A stretch of DNA of 64,000 nucleotides from Phycisphaerae bacterium (GTDB lineage: Bacteria; Planctomycetota; Phycisphaerae; UBA1845; PWPN01). Positions 47,671 through 57,124 of this stretch are shown piece after piece. A model generated the notes under the pieces. That model was not told the origin of the DNA. It ran no database searches and saw only the letters and a list, made by a program, of their open reading frames with translations. A program made the position numbers and the translations under genes. The stretch is from the NCBI GenBank assembly GCA_018003015.1, contig JAGNEZ010000009.1:62001-126000 (forward strand). The letters are read 5' to 3'. How positions within the stretch are numbered: position 1 is the first letter of the stretch; each line of letters starts with the position of its first letter.

Positions 47671-48954
47671 GTGGTGCGAACCACGACCTGCTATTGGCTG
47701 CCCCATGCCCTTCTTGTCACGACCCTTCTATCGGCTGTCGGAGGCCATATCGGCTGCCGCGATCAGGATGCCGGTCTGCCCGCCAAGCTGATCATCGCCG
47801 ACACGGGGACCACTGAAGTCAACAAGGCCACCTGGGATCGGGCGATCGAGCTGTTCAAGCAGCGGCATCCGGATATGGATGCCGAGCGGCAGGTGCTCAA
47901 GGACGACGACTACACAACCTACGGTCTGCCCTCGCTGATGCGCAGCCGCCGGCCGCCGGACATCTACTTCGCCTGGGCGGGGTACTCCATTCAACGCGAC
48001 GTCGGCGAAGGCGTGGCCCTGGACCTGACCTCGGCCCTGAGCGGCGATTGGCTGGCCACTTTCGACCCACGGGCCTTCACCGGCTCAACGCTGGAGGGAC
48101 GGTACTACATGGTGCCGGACTCGATCGCCTTGTCCAACGTGATCTGGTACTGGCGGTCGATTCTCAGGCGTCAAGACATCGAGCCGCCACGAACCTGGCA
48201 GGCGTTCACCGACGCCTGCCGGCGATTGTCGGCCGCCGGGGTGTGCCCGATCGTGCACGGTAACCAGGCGGGCTGGCCGGCCGGCAATTGGGCGGCGCAT
48301 CTGGTCGAGCAGTACGCCGGAGTGGAAATGTACCAGGCGGCCGGCGTGCGCGGCTCGATCGTGCACCTCAATCAGCGGCCCTTCGTGCGCGCCCTGCGGC
48401 TGCTTGAGGACCTGGCGGCCATGGGGACGTTCAATCGTGACATGAACACGATCAACGACGCCGAGGGCGCGGCTCGCTTCAGCGCCAAAGGGGGAGCATT
48501 CCACTTCAACGGCCAATGGCTGCTGCAGGACATCGAGGATCAGGACGACATCGGCTTCATCGGCGTGTTGCCGCTGCCCGACCTGCCAGCCGAGCCATAC
48601 AGCGTCTTGGCCACGGCGTCGGGTTACTTGATCCACGCGCAATCCCCTCGCCGCGAAATGGCAATCGAGCTGCTGAAAGCCTACATGCTGCCGGAAACCC
48701 AGCGGATCGCGGTGGCCGGCGGCGTGTTCTCCGGTACGCGGGAGGCAAACGTGGGCCAGAAGCGCTCGCCGTTGATGGCTCAAACCGTGAAGGTGCTGGC
48801 CGGTGCGGACCACTTCGTCCCTGCGCCGGACATCTCCTGGCACCCGCGAATAGCAGACCGGTTCTATCACGCGGTTCGCCAGGTCGTGGGCGGCAGTGCC
48901 ACGGCACAGGCAGCCCTGGATGCCGCCGCCGCGGACGTGGCTGGTTACAGGTAA
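47671..48954 (+). CDS. ABC transporter sugar-binding protein
   Basis: A 427-residue extracellular solute-binding protein of the carbohydrate (family 1) type. The signal segment (LPHALLVTTLLSAVGGHIGC) ends at a cysteine that may be lipidated. Family features include ATWDRAIELFKQRHPDMD, PPDIYFAWAGYSIQRDV, YYMVPDSIALSNVIWYW, FNGQWLLQDI and LATASGYLIHAQSPRREMAI. It would capture an oligosaccharide outside the membrane for the two permeases that follow. The start is one of two adjacent GTG codons at 47671/47674. The first permease begins 18 nt after the stop. Confidence 0.85.
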   Translation: MVRTTTCYWLPHALLVTTLLSAVGGHIGCRDQDAGLPAKLIIADTGTTEVNKATWDRAIELFKQRHPDMDAERQVLKDDDYTTYGLPSLMRSRRPPDIYFAWAGYSIQRDVGEGVALDLTSALSGDWLATFDPRAFTGSTLEGRYYMVPDSIALSNVIWYWRSILRRQDIEPPRTWQAFTDACRRLSAAGVCPIVHGNQAGWPAGNWAAHLVEQYAGVEMYQAAGVRGSIVHLNQRPFVRALRLLEDLAAMGTFNRDMNTINDAEGAARFSAKGGAFHFNGQWLLQDIEDQDDIGFIGVLPLPDLPAEPYSVLATASGYLIHAQSPRREMAIELLKAYMLPETQRIAVAGGVFSGTREANVGQKRSPLMAQTVKVLAGADHFVPAPDISWHPRIADRFYHAVRQVVGGSATAQAALDAAAADVAGYR

Positions 48955-48972
48955 GGGCGATCAAACGCTACT

Positions 48973-49857
48973 ATGAGCTCTTCGCACTACAGACCAACCT
49001 GGCACTGCTGGTGGATGCTCGCACCGGCCGGGGCGGTATATGGACTTTTCGTCATCGTGCCGTTTCTGGAAACGGTATGGCTGAGCTTCCGCGAATCGTC
49101 AGGACTCGGACTGACCTCCCGCTGGGTCGGGCTGGCCAACTACCGGCGAGCGCTTCAGGATGCGGTGCTGGGCCGAGCCCTGCTCAACAACGCGGCATAC
49201 GGCTGCATCACCCTGATCGTTGAGGTCATGCTCGGGCTGGCCCTGGCGGTGCTGATTCATCGCTGCCGGCGCGGACAGACACTCTACCGGATCGCCCTGG
49301 CCGCTCCCCTGCTCATCGCCCTTGTGGCCAGCGCTATCCTGTGGCGCAACCTGCTGGGACTCCACGGACCAATCAATACCGCTCTGCAGGTACTCGGGCT
49401 CGACAGCCTGGCCCGGGTCTGGCTCGGACCCGAACGGATTGTCTACACCATCAGCATCATGTCCGGCTGGGCGTATTGCGGCTTCTACATGCTCCTGTTC
49501 TCGGCCGGTCTGCAACGCGTCGGGCAGGAGCTGCGCGAGGCTGCCCGCCTGGACGGAGCTGAGGGCTGGCGGCTCTTCTGGCACATCGAGCGACCGCTGC
49601 TCAGACCGGTCCTGGTGGTGTCCGTTGTGCTCTGCGTTACCGGGGCGTTCCGGGTCTTCGACCTGTTCTACGTCATGGTTGGAGCGTCGGGAGTGCCCGA
49701 GGCCGAAGTGGCCGCAACCTGGGTAGTCAAGTCGGCATTCAAGTTCCAGGAGCTTGGTTACGCGGCGGCCATGGCGGTGCTGGTCGCGGTCTTGTTGGCA
49801 GTTCTGTCGGCGGTCCTGCTGAGACTGGTCAACCGGACCAAGGAGGTCGAGCTGTGA
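48973..49857 (+). CDS. ABC sugar transporter permease, MalF type
   Basis: A 294-residue inner-membrane permease with six predicted helices. The cytoplasmic EAA loop that docks the ATPase is ELREAARLDGAEGWRLFWHI, with the conserved Glu-Ala-Ala and Gly. VWLSFRESSGLG and WVGLANYRRAL are typical of the N-terminal part of MalF/UgpA proteins. The end overlaps the next permease by 4 nt (GTGA), indicating coupled translation. Confidence 0.9.
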   Translation: MSSSHYRPTWHCWWMLAPAGAVYGLFVIVPFLETVWLSFRESSGLGLTSRWVGLANYRRALQDAVLGRALLNNAAYGCITLIVEVMLGLALAVLIHRCRRGQTLYRIALAAPLLIALVASAILWRNLLGLHGPINTALQVLGLDSLARVWLGPERIVYTISIMSGWAYCGFYMLLFSAGLQRVGQELREAARLDGAEGWRLFWHIERPLLRPVLVVSVVLCVTGAFRVFDLFYVMVGASGVPEAEVAATWVVKSAFKFQELGYAAAMAVLVAVLLAVLSAVLLRLVNRTKEVEL

Positions 49858-50705
49858 GCGAACGCCCCAGGCCCGCCGCCGGCTCAAACGCTCCTGGCGG
49901 CTGCCCGCGCCACGCGGCACTCCTCGTCGCCTCGGCGGCCACGGTCCTGCCGCTGGCCTGGATGGTGGTGGCTTCGATGCGGCCGGGGGCGGAGATCCTG
50001 GCCAATCCCCTGGCCTGGCCGGAGAAGCTGACCCTCGAACCGTTCATCCGAGCATGGCAGATCGGCGAGTTTCAACGCCACTTCCTGGCGAGCGCCGTGG
50101 TGTCGACGGCGAGCGTGACCGGCATCGTCCTGTGTGGCTCGCTCGCCGGTTTCGGCCTGGCCCGGTTCAGCATCCCGGGTGGACGATGGCTGTATAGCCT
50201 CCTGCTGTTGGGTTTTCTGCTGCCGACCGAGGCCATCGTGCTGTCCCTGGCCGGGCTGACCGAGAAGCTGGGAATCAGCGGTACGTGGCTGGCCCTGATC
50301 GGTCCGTACATGGCGATCGAGCTGCCGACGGCCGTGTTTATCTACCGCAGCTTCTTCGTCTCCATCCCCCAGGCATTCCACGAAGCCGCCTGGCTCGATG
50401 GAGCCAGCACCTGGCAGGTCTATTGGAGAATCTTCCTGCCTATGGCTTGGCCGGCGACGGCCGTGGTGGGCATCGTCAGCTTCCTGGCGGTCTGGAACGA
50501 GTTCCTGCTAGCCACCCTGCTGGTCGTTGATCCTGACCTGCAGACCATGCCGGCGGCATTCAATGCGTTCTACGGCTACCGGCGAAGCGACCACCAACTC
50601 ATCCTCGCCGGCCTGACCGTCTACGTCCTGCCGGCGATCGTGGTGTACCTGGTTTTCAATCGGGTCATCTCACGCTCGGTCACTGAGGCAACGTTGAAGG
50701 GTTAA
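49854..50705 (+). CDS. ABC sugar transporter permease, MalG type
   Basis: A 283-residue inner-membrane permease, the second half of the channel. The first helix is at about residues 22-42 (AALLVASAATVLPLAWMVVA). The EAA loop is FHEAAWLDGASTWQVYWRIF. NEFLLATLLV and the C-terminal helix fit the MalG/UgpE family. No ATP-binding protein follows. In many bacteria a shared MsmK/UgpC-type ATPase is encoded elsewhere. Its last 26 nt overlap the convergent gene on the other strand. Confidence 0.9.
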   Translation: MSERPRPAAGSNAPGGCPRHAALLVASAATVLPLAWMVVASMRPGAEILANPLAWPEKLTLEPFIRAWQIGEFQRHFLASAVVSTASVTGIVLCGSLAGFGLARFSIPGGRWLYSLLLLGFLLPTEAIVLSLAGLTEKLGISGTWLALIGPYMAIELPTAVFIYRSFFVSIPQAFHEAAWLDGASTWQVYWRIFLPMAWPATAVVGIVSFLAVWNEFLLATLLVVDPDLQTMPAAFNAFYGYRRSDHQLILAGLTVYVLPAIVVYLVFNRVISRSVTEATLKG

Positions 50706-52968
50706 GTCTCGGCGGATCAGGATCCAAGTAGACGGCCACAGGCCTGCCCAGCCCGGCCGGCACATCCTCGACACGCAACCCGGCGGCAACCTGCTGTGTC
50801 CCGCCATCAACCCAATCTCCGCGGGTGCAGTCATACCAGGCCACGTGATATCGCCCTGCCTCCATCTGCACCCCAAAAGTGTCGCCGGTCCTCAAGTAGG
50901 CGATGTATGTCTTTCCAGGATCGGCCAGCACGTAGGTTGTGTTTGCCCGGGCAAGATCGTCCCGCGGCGAGGTCCGGCTGAATCGCGTCGCCTGCATGAA
51001 GCGAACGAGCCGACCGCAGGTCTCGAGATCACTCACCGGCGTGGACGCGATGTCCATTCCGAGAATCATCGAATAGCCTCCGCCCATGGCGATCGACCAG
51101 ACCTTGTCGCGGAGCACGTCTCCGGTGCCCGACGACGGCCCACCCATCCTGGAATCGGCAAACTCGGCCATGTTGACGTTCACCCGGCCACCCACGCGTT
51201 GCCACGCCTCCACTGTTCCAGCGTGCAGATCCCTGGCTGTATCCCTGTTCCACTGCACGGCGAACTGGCCGGGAACGCCGCTGCCATCGAAGTCAAACGT
51301 CAACCCGTCGTTCTGGTGGATCGCCACTGGATGGTCGTTGTCGTCTTTCTCGGCCACCTGCTCGGCGATACGGCGGGCATGATCGCGACTGAGCCCTTCG
51401 GCGTATTCCTCGGCCACGCACCAGATCAAATGGCGGTGATGCTTGAAGCGATCAACAAGACCGGTGATGAAGGCCGCCTCTTTGAGCTCCAGCCGGCCGT
51501 CGGGGGGAAGGTCCTTGCCGAACGGGGCCACACCGTCGTCATAGAAAACGAAGTAGATCACGATGCCGCGAGCATCCATCGCGGTGAACCACGTTTCCCA
51601 CTGCTCGAGCACGAGTTCGTTCAGACCTTTGGCCGGGTCGTTGTCGCGAAACGGATTCTCGCTCGCATCCCCGTCCCCGCCGTGGCTGCGGACGGCCATC
51701 AGGTAGATGCAGTTCGCCCCCGTCCCCCCCAGCTTGTTGATGAGGGTCATCTGGTCGCCTTCGCGGGTACCGTTGGGATTGCGCTTGCCGCGGTACAGAA
51801 ACCCCTCCGGATCACCCGGCCCGCACATGTAGAAAGGGCCGCCGCCCTGGTGCTTGAGCCACGCGGGATACTCGGGATCCACGATGATCGAGCCCGGCTC
51901 CATCGACTGCATCAGCAGCCTGAAAGCCTCGTCGCGAGGGTTGCCCGGCTTATCTCCCAGCGTGGTGTCGTTCCAGGAGATGACCAGATCGAGGCTCGGA
52001 ATGACCACCACCGCACGCTGGCCGTTCGCGTGGCCGAAGGCACCATAGGTGTCCAACGGGGCACCGGGCCAGAAACGATGGCCTCGACGATCGATGCCAT
52101 TGGTCCACCAGAGGTAGCTGTAGCTGCCGTGGTGATCGGTCTGGTTGTCGGGGATCCTGCGCGAACCGAGGCTGCGCTGATCGCGGCACAGTTCGGCTCG
52201 CTCCGCCCTGGTTCGAGGAATGGAGTTGGGCAAGGGGCTGGTCACCGCCATGATCGCATGATCCTTGCTGATCAGCTGCCTGCCGCGCCAGTTGCCCTGC
52301 CGCAGATAGAGCAAGCCGAACCGAGCGAAATCACGCGCCGATATGCCCAGACGCCCTTCCGTACCGTCGGGACCGAACGCGAGAAACGTCGGGTCATCCT
52401 CACACTGGAGAGGGTCCGTCAGCAGCGGGTGCAGGACCTTCTCGTCCACCTCCGCGTAGGTCACCCCGTATACCTTGAGAAACAGGGTATCCTCCAGCAG
52501 AGCCATTTGCCAGTCATTGTAGTCGAAGGCTTCGCCAGGCAACTCCCGCACGCCATAACAGGAGGTCTGCGTCGCCATATGCCGGAAGGTCATCATCCGG
52601 TCCTTGTAACCAAGGTCCGCGTTGATGTCCTTCAGGCAGGGAACCCACTCCACCACCGGCTGATCAAGGCTCGGCAGTCTGCCGCTCTCAACACCCTTGA
52701 AGAGCAGATGGGCAATCACCGGCTTGCAGGCCGAGGCCACGTCGCGGCGGGCACTCGGGTCGCCCCACTCGTAAACCATGTACCCATGGCGCACCACGCA
52801 GCCGCAACCACCGAGATAGCTGGCGAACGCACCGAGCCGGGTGGAGCTCATTCCGACGTCAGCCGGCGCCCGACGAATCCATGATTCCGCCGGAAAGAGC
52901 TGGCCACGCGGTGCGGAGGCAATCATGAAAAAGGCCACGCAAGCTCGAAGGATCAAGACCATGGTCAT
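50680..52968 (-). CDS. Secreted fusion of a serine beta-lactamase-like hydrolase and a glycosidase-like TIM barrel
   Basis: A 762-residue exported protein. The signal peptide is at residues about 4-24 (VLILRACVAFFMIASAP). Residues about 35-360 are a class C beta-lactamase/esterase-like domain, with the SxxK motif S79-A-C-K82, a Tyr motif YND at 151-153 and GHANGQRAVVVIP near the C-terminal catalytic strand. Residues about 375-680 form a TIM barrel of DUF4038/apiosidase-like type, with the probable acid/base in HLIWCVAEEYAEG. The last ~80 residues (TYIAYLRTGDTFGVQMEAGR) look like the PF12904 collagen-binding-like beta domain. It may deacylate and cleave a modified glycan, but both substrates are unknown. 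Confidence 0.75.
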   Translation of the reverse strand: MTMVLILRACVAFFMIASAPRGQLFPAESWIRRAPADVGMSSTRLGAFASYLGGCGCVVRHGYMVYEWGDPSARRDVASACKPVIAHLLFKGVESGRLPSLDQPVVEWVPCLKDINADLGYKDRMMTFRHMATQTSCYGVRELPGEAFDYNDWQMALLEDTLFLKVYGVTYAEVDEKVLHPLLTDPLQCEDDPTFLAFGPDGTEGRLGISARDFARFGLLYLRQGNWRGRQLISKDHAIMAVTSPLPNSIPRTRAERAELCRDQRSLGSRRIPDNQTDHHGSYSYLWWTNGIDRRGHRFWPGAPLDTYGAFGHANGQRAVVVIPSLDLVISWNDTTLGDKPGNPRDEAFRLLMQSMEPGSIIVDPEYPAWLKHQGGGPFYMCGPGDPEGFLYRGKRNPNGTREGDQMTLINKLGGTGANCIYLMAVRSHGGDGDASENPFRDNDPAKGLNELVLEQWETWFTAMDARGIVIYFVFYDDGVAPFGKDLPPDGRLELKEAAFITGLVDRFKHHRHLIWCVAEEYAEGLSRDHARRIAEQVAEKDDNDHPVAIHQNDGLTFDFDGSGVPGQFAVQWNRDTARDLHAGTVEAWQRVGGRVNVNMAEFADSRMGGPSSGTGDVLRDKVWSIAMGGGYSMILGMDIASTPVSDLETCGRLVRFMQATRFSRTSPRDDLARANTTYVLADPGKTYIAYLRTGDTFGVQMEAGRYHVAWYDCTRGDWVDGGTQQVAAGLRVEDVPAGLGRPVAVYLDPDPPRLNPSTLPQ

Positions 52969-53334
52969 CGTCCCGTGTGCCGCAACTGAGGACTCGATGG
53001 AGGCAGCTCCCCTCCGGGTCTTCGTTCAGACCGCGCTCGGTGAGCTTGTCCGACTTGTACAGGGCCATACCCCTTTCGCCTCTCGACCGCCAGGCGTAGT
53101 ACGTCGCTCCATGTTTGGTGCTCTACGGATCAGCTTCCGCGTCGATCAGGTTGACGGAAACCGGGCGATTGGCCGCCGTCGGTGCGTCCGCGGCCATGAC
53201 GCATATCAGACAGGCGGTCCGGGCGAGCCGCCATACCCAATCTCGATGGAGCAGCGCCCCTAGCCCCCTGCCCCGCCTCACCGATTAGACTACAATAGGC
53301 TGTACAAAGCCGCAAAGTCCAAGGAAGAAGGTAG
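52969..53334. other. Non-coding interval upstream of clpS
   Basis: About 365 bases. TACAAT at 53291-53296 is a probable -10 box for clpS, but no convincing -35 element lies in front of it. Nothing else is seen. Confidence 0.45.
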
Positions 53335-53694
53335 ATGGCCAACTCCAACGCCAACCAGACCGCGGTGGCAACACCCGAGATCGGAAAGCAAAGGAAGCCC
53401 TCCGCAACCCGGCCGCGGCCGCAGCCGCCTTACCATGTCATCCTGCACGATGATGACGATCACAGCTACGAGTACGTGATCGAAATGCTGGGCAGACTGT
53501 TCGGGCACAGCTCGGCCAGGGCTTTCCGCATGGCCGCCGAAGTCGATACCACCGGCCGGGTGATTGTCGAAACCACCACCTTGGAGCGAGCCGAGCTCAA
53601 ACGCGACCAGATCCATGCCTACGGGCCCGATCCTCGCATCCGGCGCTGCAAGGGATCCATGCGTGCCACGATCGAGCCGGCCACCGATCCATAG
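53335..53694 (+). CDS. clpS: ATP-dependent Clp protease adaptor
   Basis: A 119-residue ClpS, the adaptor that delivers N-degron substrates to ClpA/ClpC. After a disordered N-terminal extension of about 30 residues the core opens with YHVILHDDDDHSYEYVIEML; the usual asparagine of the HNDD loop is Asp here. GHSSARAFRMAAEVDTTGR carries the hydrophobic pocket residues, followed by LERAELKRDQIHAYG. ATG at 53335 follows GGAAGAAGGTAG. No clpA is adjacent. Confidence 0.9.
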   Translation: MANSNANQTAVATPEIGKQRKPSATRPRPQPPYHVILHDDDDHSYEYVIEMLGRLFGHSSARAFRMAAEVDTTGRVIVETTTLERAELKRDQIHAYGPDPRIRRCKGSMRATIEPATDP

Positions 53695-53931
53695 GTGACG
53701 GTCTCACGGAGGGGAAACCCTGATCGTGAGCAGCATGGCGCAAGACCGCGAGCACGTGGCCCCGACGATGCCTCAGCCTCTCGGGATCGGCGCACCCCTG
53801 CGCTGCATGGGCGATACGCCCGAACGCGAGCTGTCGCGATTCCCGGGCAGCTGGCTCCGTGGTATAACCCCGTGAGCCTGAATAGCCCGAGCCGGACTCA
53901 AGCAGCCTATGGCAGAAGGATCGGCAACGTC

Positions 53932-55767
53932 ATGAATTCAATGCACCGACACGCGCCGCCACTCCTTGCCATCTGCATCTTGGCGACCCCGGCCACGGCC
54001 GGCAGTCTGAGTTTCAAGGACGACGCTCTGGCCAGACTGGTCGACGCCGTGCCTGGCATTCTCGAGAACTACGATCCCGCGACCGGCCACTTCGGGAAGG
54101 GCATCTGGATCTGCAGCGACCAGAACGTGATCTACCCGCTCGCAGTGGCCTATGCCACACCGGGGCCGGGAAACAAGCACCACAAGGACACAAAGCTCCT
54201 CGAAGTGATCATGAACGCCGGTGATGCCCTGATCACCGACGCAGACGCCGGAGGCCAATGGGTCTTCCGCAAGAAGGACGGCAGCACGTGGGGTAAGATT
54301 CACATGCCCTGGACCTACTCGCGGTGGGTCCGGGCTTACAGCCTGATTAAGGCCGACATGCCGACCAACCGGCGCGAGAAATGGGCCAGAGCCCTCACCC
54401 TCGGATATGCCAGAATCGAACGCAGCCAGTTCGGACACGTACACAACATCCCCACCCATCATGCCATGGGCCTCTATCTGGCAGGACAGGCCTTGGATCG
54501 GCCGGAATGGTGCACCCGGGCGTCCCAGTTCATGGCCCAGGTCATCAAGGCCCAATCCGAGGGCGGCTTCTGGTCCGAGGGCGGCGGCCCGATCATCAAC
54601 TATAACTTCGTGTATGTCGACGCCGTTGGAGTCTACTTCGCGGCCAGCGGCGATAAGACCTCCCTGGAGGCTCTGCAGCGAGCAGCCCGGTACCATCGCC
54701 ACTTCACCTATCCCAACGGCCGAAACGTCGAGACCATCGACCAGCGCAATCCCTACCACGACACGGTGGCCGAGGCCAACGTCGGGTTCACGTTCACGCC
54801 GGCCGGGCGCGCTTATCTGCACAACCAGTGGCTCAGGCTCGGACGGAAGAGACTGAGCACAGACCTGTGCGCGTCACTGCTGCTGTACGGTCAGGAAGGA
54901 ACCACTGAAGAACCCGGGTCGCCGAACCGCCAAGGCGAGCTCACCGGATTGGCCAGGAATGCCGAACACCGCCATGATCAGAAACCGGCGAAAGACGACC
55001 CCGGTTTCGAGGCCCTCAGGCAGCTGTTCGTGCTCCGAGACCGTGGGACCGATCAGGCCATGACGGTTTCGCAGGGACCGTGGTTCATCTGCCTCTCCGC
55101 CTTCACCTCGCCCCTGTCCACTTCGCGATGGATCCAGGACCGCCAGAATCTGGTAAGTATCTACCACGAGAAGACCGGCCTCATCCTCGGCGGCGGGAAC
55201 ACCAAGCTCCAACCGGCGTGGAGCAGCTTCACGGTCGGTGATACCGCCCTTTTCGCCCACAAGAGCGGCGATACCGACCCAGACTTCAAGCCCAAGGGCA
55301 CCCTCTTCCACATTCCATCCCGCAGCACACTCGTCAGCCAGCCTTCGCCCGGGCTGGATTGCACCTACGGCCAGGAGACGTGCGCCATTCGCGTCCGGCC
55401 TCGTGACCAGCAAACACTGGTCTACACCGTGGAGGCAACCGCCCGATCGGGTCTGCCCGTAACCGCTCACCTGACCCTGCTGCCACACTTGGGCAAGACA
55501 TTGGATACACACCGTGGAACAACACACAAGCTGGGCAACTCGCCGATTGACCTGTCGCCCGAGGAACTGGGCGGTGGCCTCACCTTCAAGGGTTACCGGC
55601 TCGCCTTGCCATCGACCGCGAGCCTGCACTGGCCCGCCCTACCGCACAATCCCTACCGCAAGGACGGCCGGGCGGAGGTGTCTGAGAGCCGGATCGAAAT
55701 ACGAATACCCCTTGACGCCCAACACCCACGCTGTGACGTGACCTTCGAGGTGGACACCGAGGGGTAG
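53932..55767 (+). CDS. Secreted alpha/alpha-toroid protein, polysaccharide-lyase-like
   Basis: A 611-residue exported protein. The signal peptide covers residues 1-24 (APPLLAICILATPATAG). The N-terminal ~400 residues are helical repeats with many Trp/Tyr/His (GHFGKGIWICSDQNVIYPLA, MPWTYSRWVRAYSLI, FGHVHNIPTHHAMGLYLAGQ, GGFWSEGGGPIINYNFVYVD), typical of an alpha/alpha toroid. A beta-sandwich C-terminal domain resembles the heparinase/lyase supersandwich. The HNIPTHHAMG block is a candidate active site. No named family can be fixed. ATG at 53932 is used; ATG three codons later is possible. Confidence 0.65.
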   Translation: MNSMHRHAPPLLAICILATPATAGSLSFKDDALARLVDAVPGILENYDPATGHFGKGIWICSDQNVIYPLAVAYATPGPGNKHHKDTKLLEVIMNAGDALITDADAGGQWVFRKKDGSTWGKIHMPWTYSRWVRAYSLIKADMPTNRREKWARALTLGYARIERSQFGHVHNIPTHHAMGLYLAGQALDRPEWCTRASQFMAQVIKAQSEGGFWSEGGGPIINYNFVYVDAVGVYFAASGDKTSLEALQRAARYHRHFTYPNGRNVETIDQRNPYHDTVAEANVGFTFTPAGRAYLHNQWLRLGRKRLSTDLCASLLLYGQEGTTEEPGSPNRQGELTGLARNAEHRHDQKPAKDDPGFEALRQLFVLRDRGTDQAMTVSQGPWFICLSAFTSPLSTSRWIQDRQNLVSIYHEKTGLILGGGNTKLQPAWSSFTVGDTALFAHKSGDTDPDFKPKGTLFHIPSRSTLVSQPSPGLDCTYGQETCAIRVRPRDQQTLVYTVEATARSGLPVTAHLTLLPHLGKTLDTHRGTTHKLGNSPIDLSPEELGGGLTFKGYRLALPSTASLHWPALPHNPYRKDGRAEVSESRIEIRIPLDAQHPRCDVTFEVDTEG

Positions 55768-56529
55768 CCGCTCGTCGGGCAACCTGAGCGTAGCTCACGG
55801 CCAACTTGTCGGCCCACCCCACGCATGCTCTGGGCCTGCAAGTAATCCCGCCCCTCGGTCCGACGGCAATCCGTCAAGCAGGCACATTCCCATCGGCACG
55901 GCGAACAGATCAGCACCCCAGCCGTCGGCGAAAGAAAGAAAGTGCCGCCCCCCGTCCCCGATGTGGGTTGTCTCCGCCGTCCCTGGCGGGATTGATGGCA
56001 TGAAGGTCGGTGCCAACAATGTGGACCAGACAAACCGAAAACCATCCGGCCCAGCGGTCGAGGTACCTGCCGCAGTGATGCTGGCAAGCTCGTGCGATGG
56101 GCGAAAAGGGCCGAGCAGAAGGGGTAACTACCCGAGCCCAAGCGGGGCATCCACCCGGCATAGCCCCAGACCGGCCTTCAGAACCCGTTGACAGGCCACT
56201 TGTCCCGATGATGTCACACGAGCGTGCATCGGCTGGCCCCGCCTTACAGATGGACGCCGCTTCAGAAACACCGCCAGCCCCCGCGGAAGGGTCAACAAAC
56301 TGGGCTGCAACGAGCTGGCAGGGCTTGACGTCGAACCGCAACGGGGGATAATGTGCGGGTAGCGTTTGTGGGCCCCATGGGTGGTCGAATGCGGGCAGTC
56401 CGCTCTCACCTTCCCTTTCGGTGCACTTGCCAAGGCTCAACAGACACTTGGTTGGAGTTGCTTGAGACCTTCTGCGAGCCCATTTCGCCATAGGATTATG
56501 GCCTGTCCCTGAACCGGAGAATGTTGCCC
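55768..56529. other. Long non-coding interval
   Basis: About 760 bases with no supportable gene. A 208-codon minus-strand frame exists but shows no domain, ribosome site or codon pattern like its neighbours. Confidence 0.5.
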
Positions 56530-56916
56530 ATGTCATTCGAGGACAAAACGATCACCTGTGTGGACTGCGGCCAGCCCTTCGTGCATTCCGCCGAAGACCA
56601 AGCCCGCTACGCTGAGCGTGGTTTCACCAACGAACCCAAGCGTTGCCGGGATTGCCGCGAGAAGCGCAAGAAGACTGGCGGTGCCGGACGCGGGGGAGCC
56701 CGCAGGACCGGCAGTGGCTCGCCCGGGAATGAGGCCTTCGGCAACCGCGGCGGCGGCGATCGGCCCTTCAGTGGCGGACGCGGTAGCACAGGCGCGCCCC
56801 GCGAGTCATTCGAGGCCGTCTGTGCCGAGTGCGGGGCAACCACAACGGTGCCTTTCAAGCCCACACAGGGCCGCCCGGTCTACTGCCGCGATTGCTTCCG
56901 TGCCAAGCGCGGGTGA
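56530..56916 (+). CDS. Double zinc-ribbon protein (CxxC-x17-CxxC type)
   Basis: A 128-residue protein. The N-terminal ribbon is CVDC-x25-CRDC (ITCVDCGQPFVHSAEDQARY, then NEPKRCRDC), as in the zinc-ribbon proteins found across bacteria. A Gly/Arg-rich flexible linker spans about residues 45-90. The C-terminal domain is exactly CAEC-x17-CRDC, the CxxC-x17-CxxC domain. The basic, RGG-like linker suggests contact with nucleic acid. ATG at 56530 lies 10 nt after GGAG, better spaced than the ATG at 56521. Confidence 0.82.
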   Translation: MSFEDKTITCVDCGQPFVHSAEDQARYAERGFTNEPKRCRDCREKRKKTGGAGRGGARRTGSGSPGNEAFGNRGGGDRPFSGGRGSTGAPRESFEAVCAECGATTTVPFKPTQGRPVYCRDCFRAKRG

Positions 56917-57124
56917 GCAACCGTGATACCAGCCCTCGTCGAGGTTCCGGGTCGGGCCGCGAGGGCACCCGTGGGTCCCTATTCTCGTCTTCTCAACCTC
57001 ATCCGCACGCCTGCGGACTGTGTGTGGGTCGATGCCTTTTCTGGCACGTAAGGCGCTGCGCGGAGACGGCTGCGTAACCGCACGATCCGCATGAGCCAGA
57101 GTCAATCACGGACTGCTGGCCGAC

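Noticed and set aside
55910-56536. A 208-codon minus-strand ORF in the long gap before the double zinc-ribbon gene
   Set aside because: No ribosome site, no recognisable domain, and many Cys/Pro/Ser/Arg residues typical of chance frames in GC-rich DNA.
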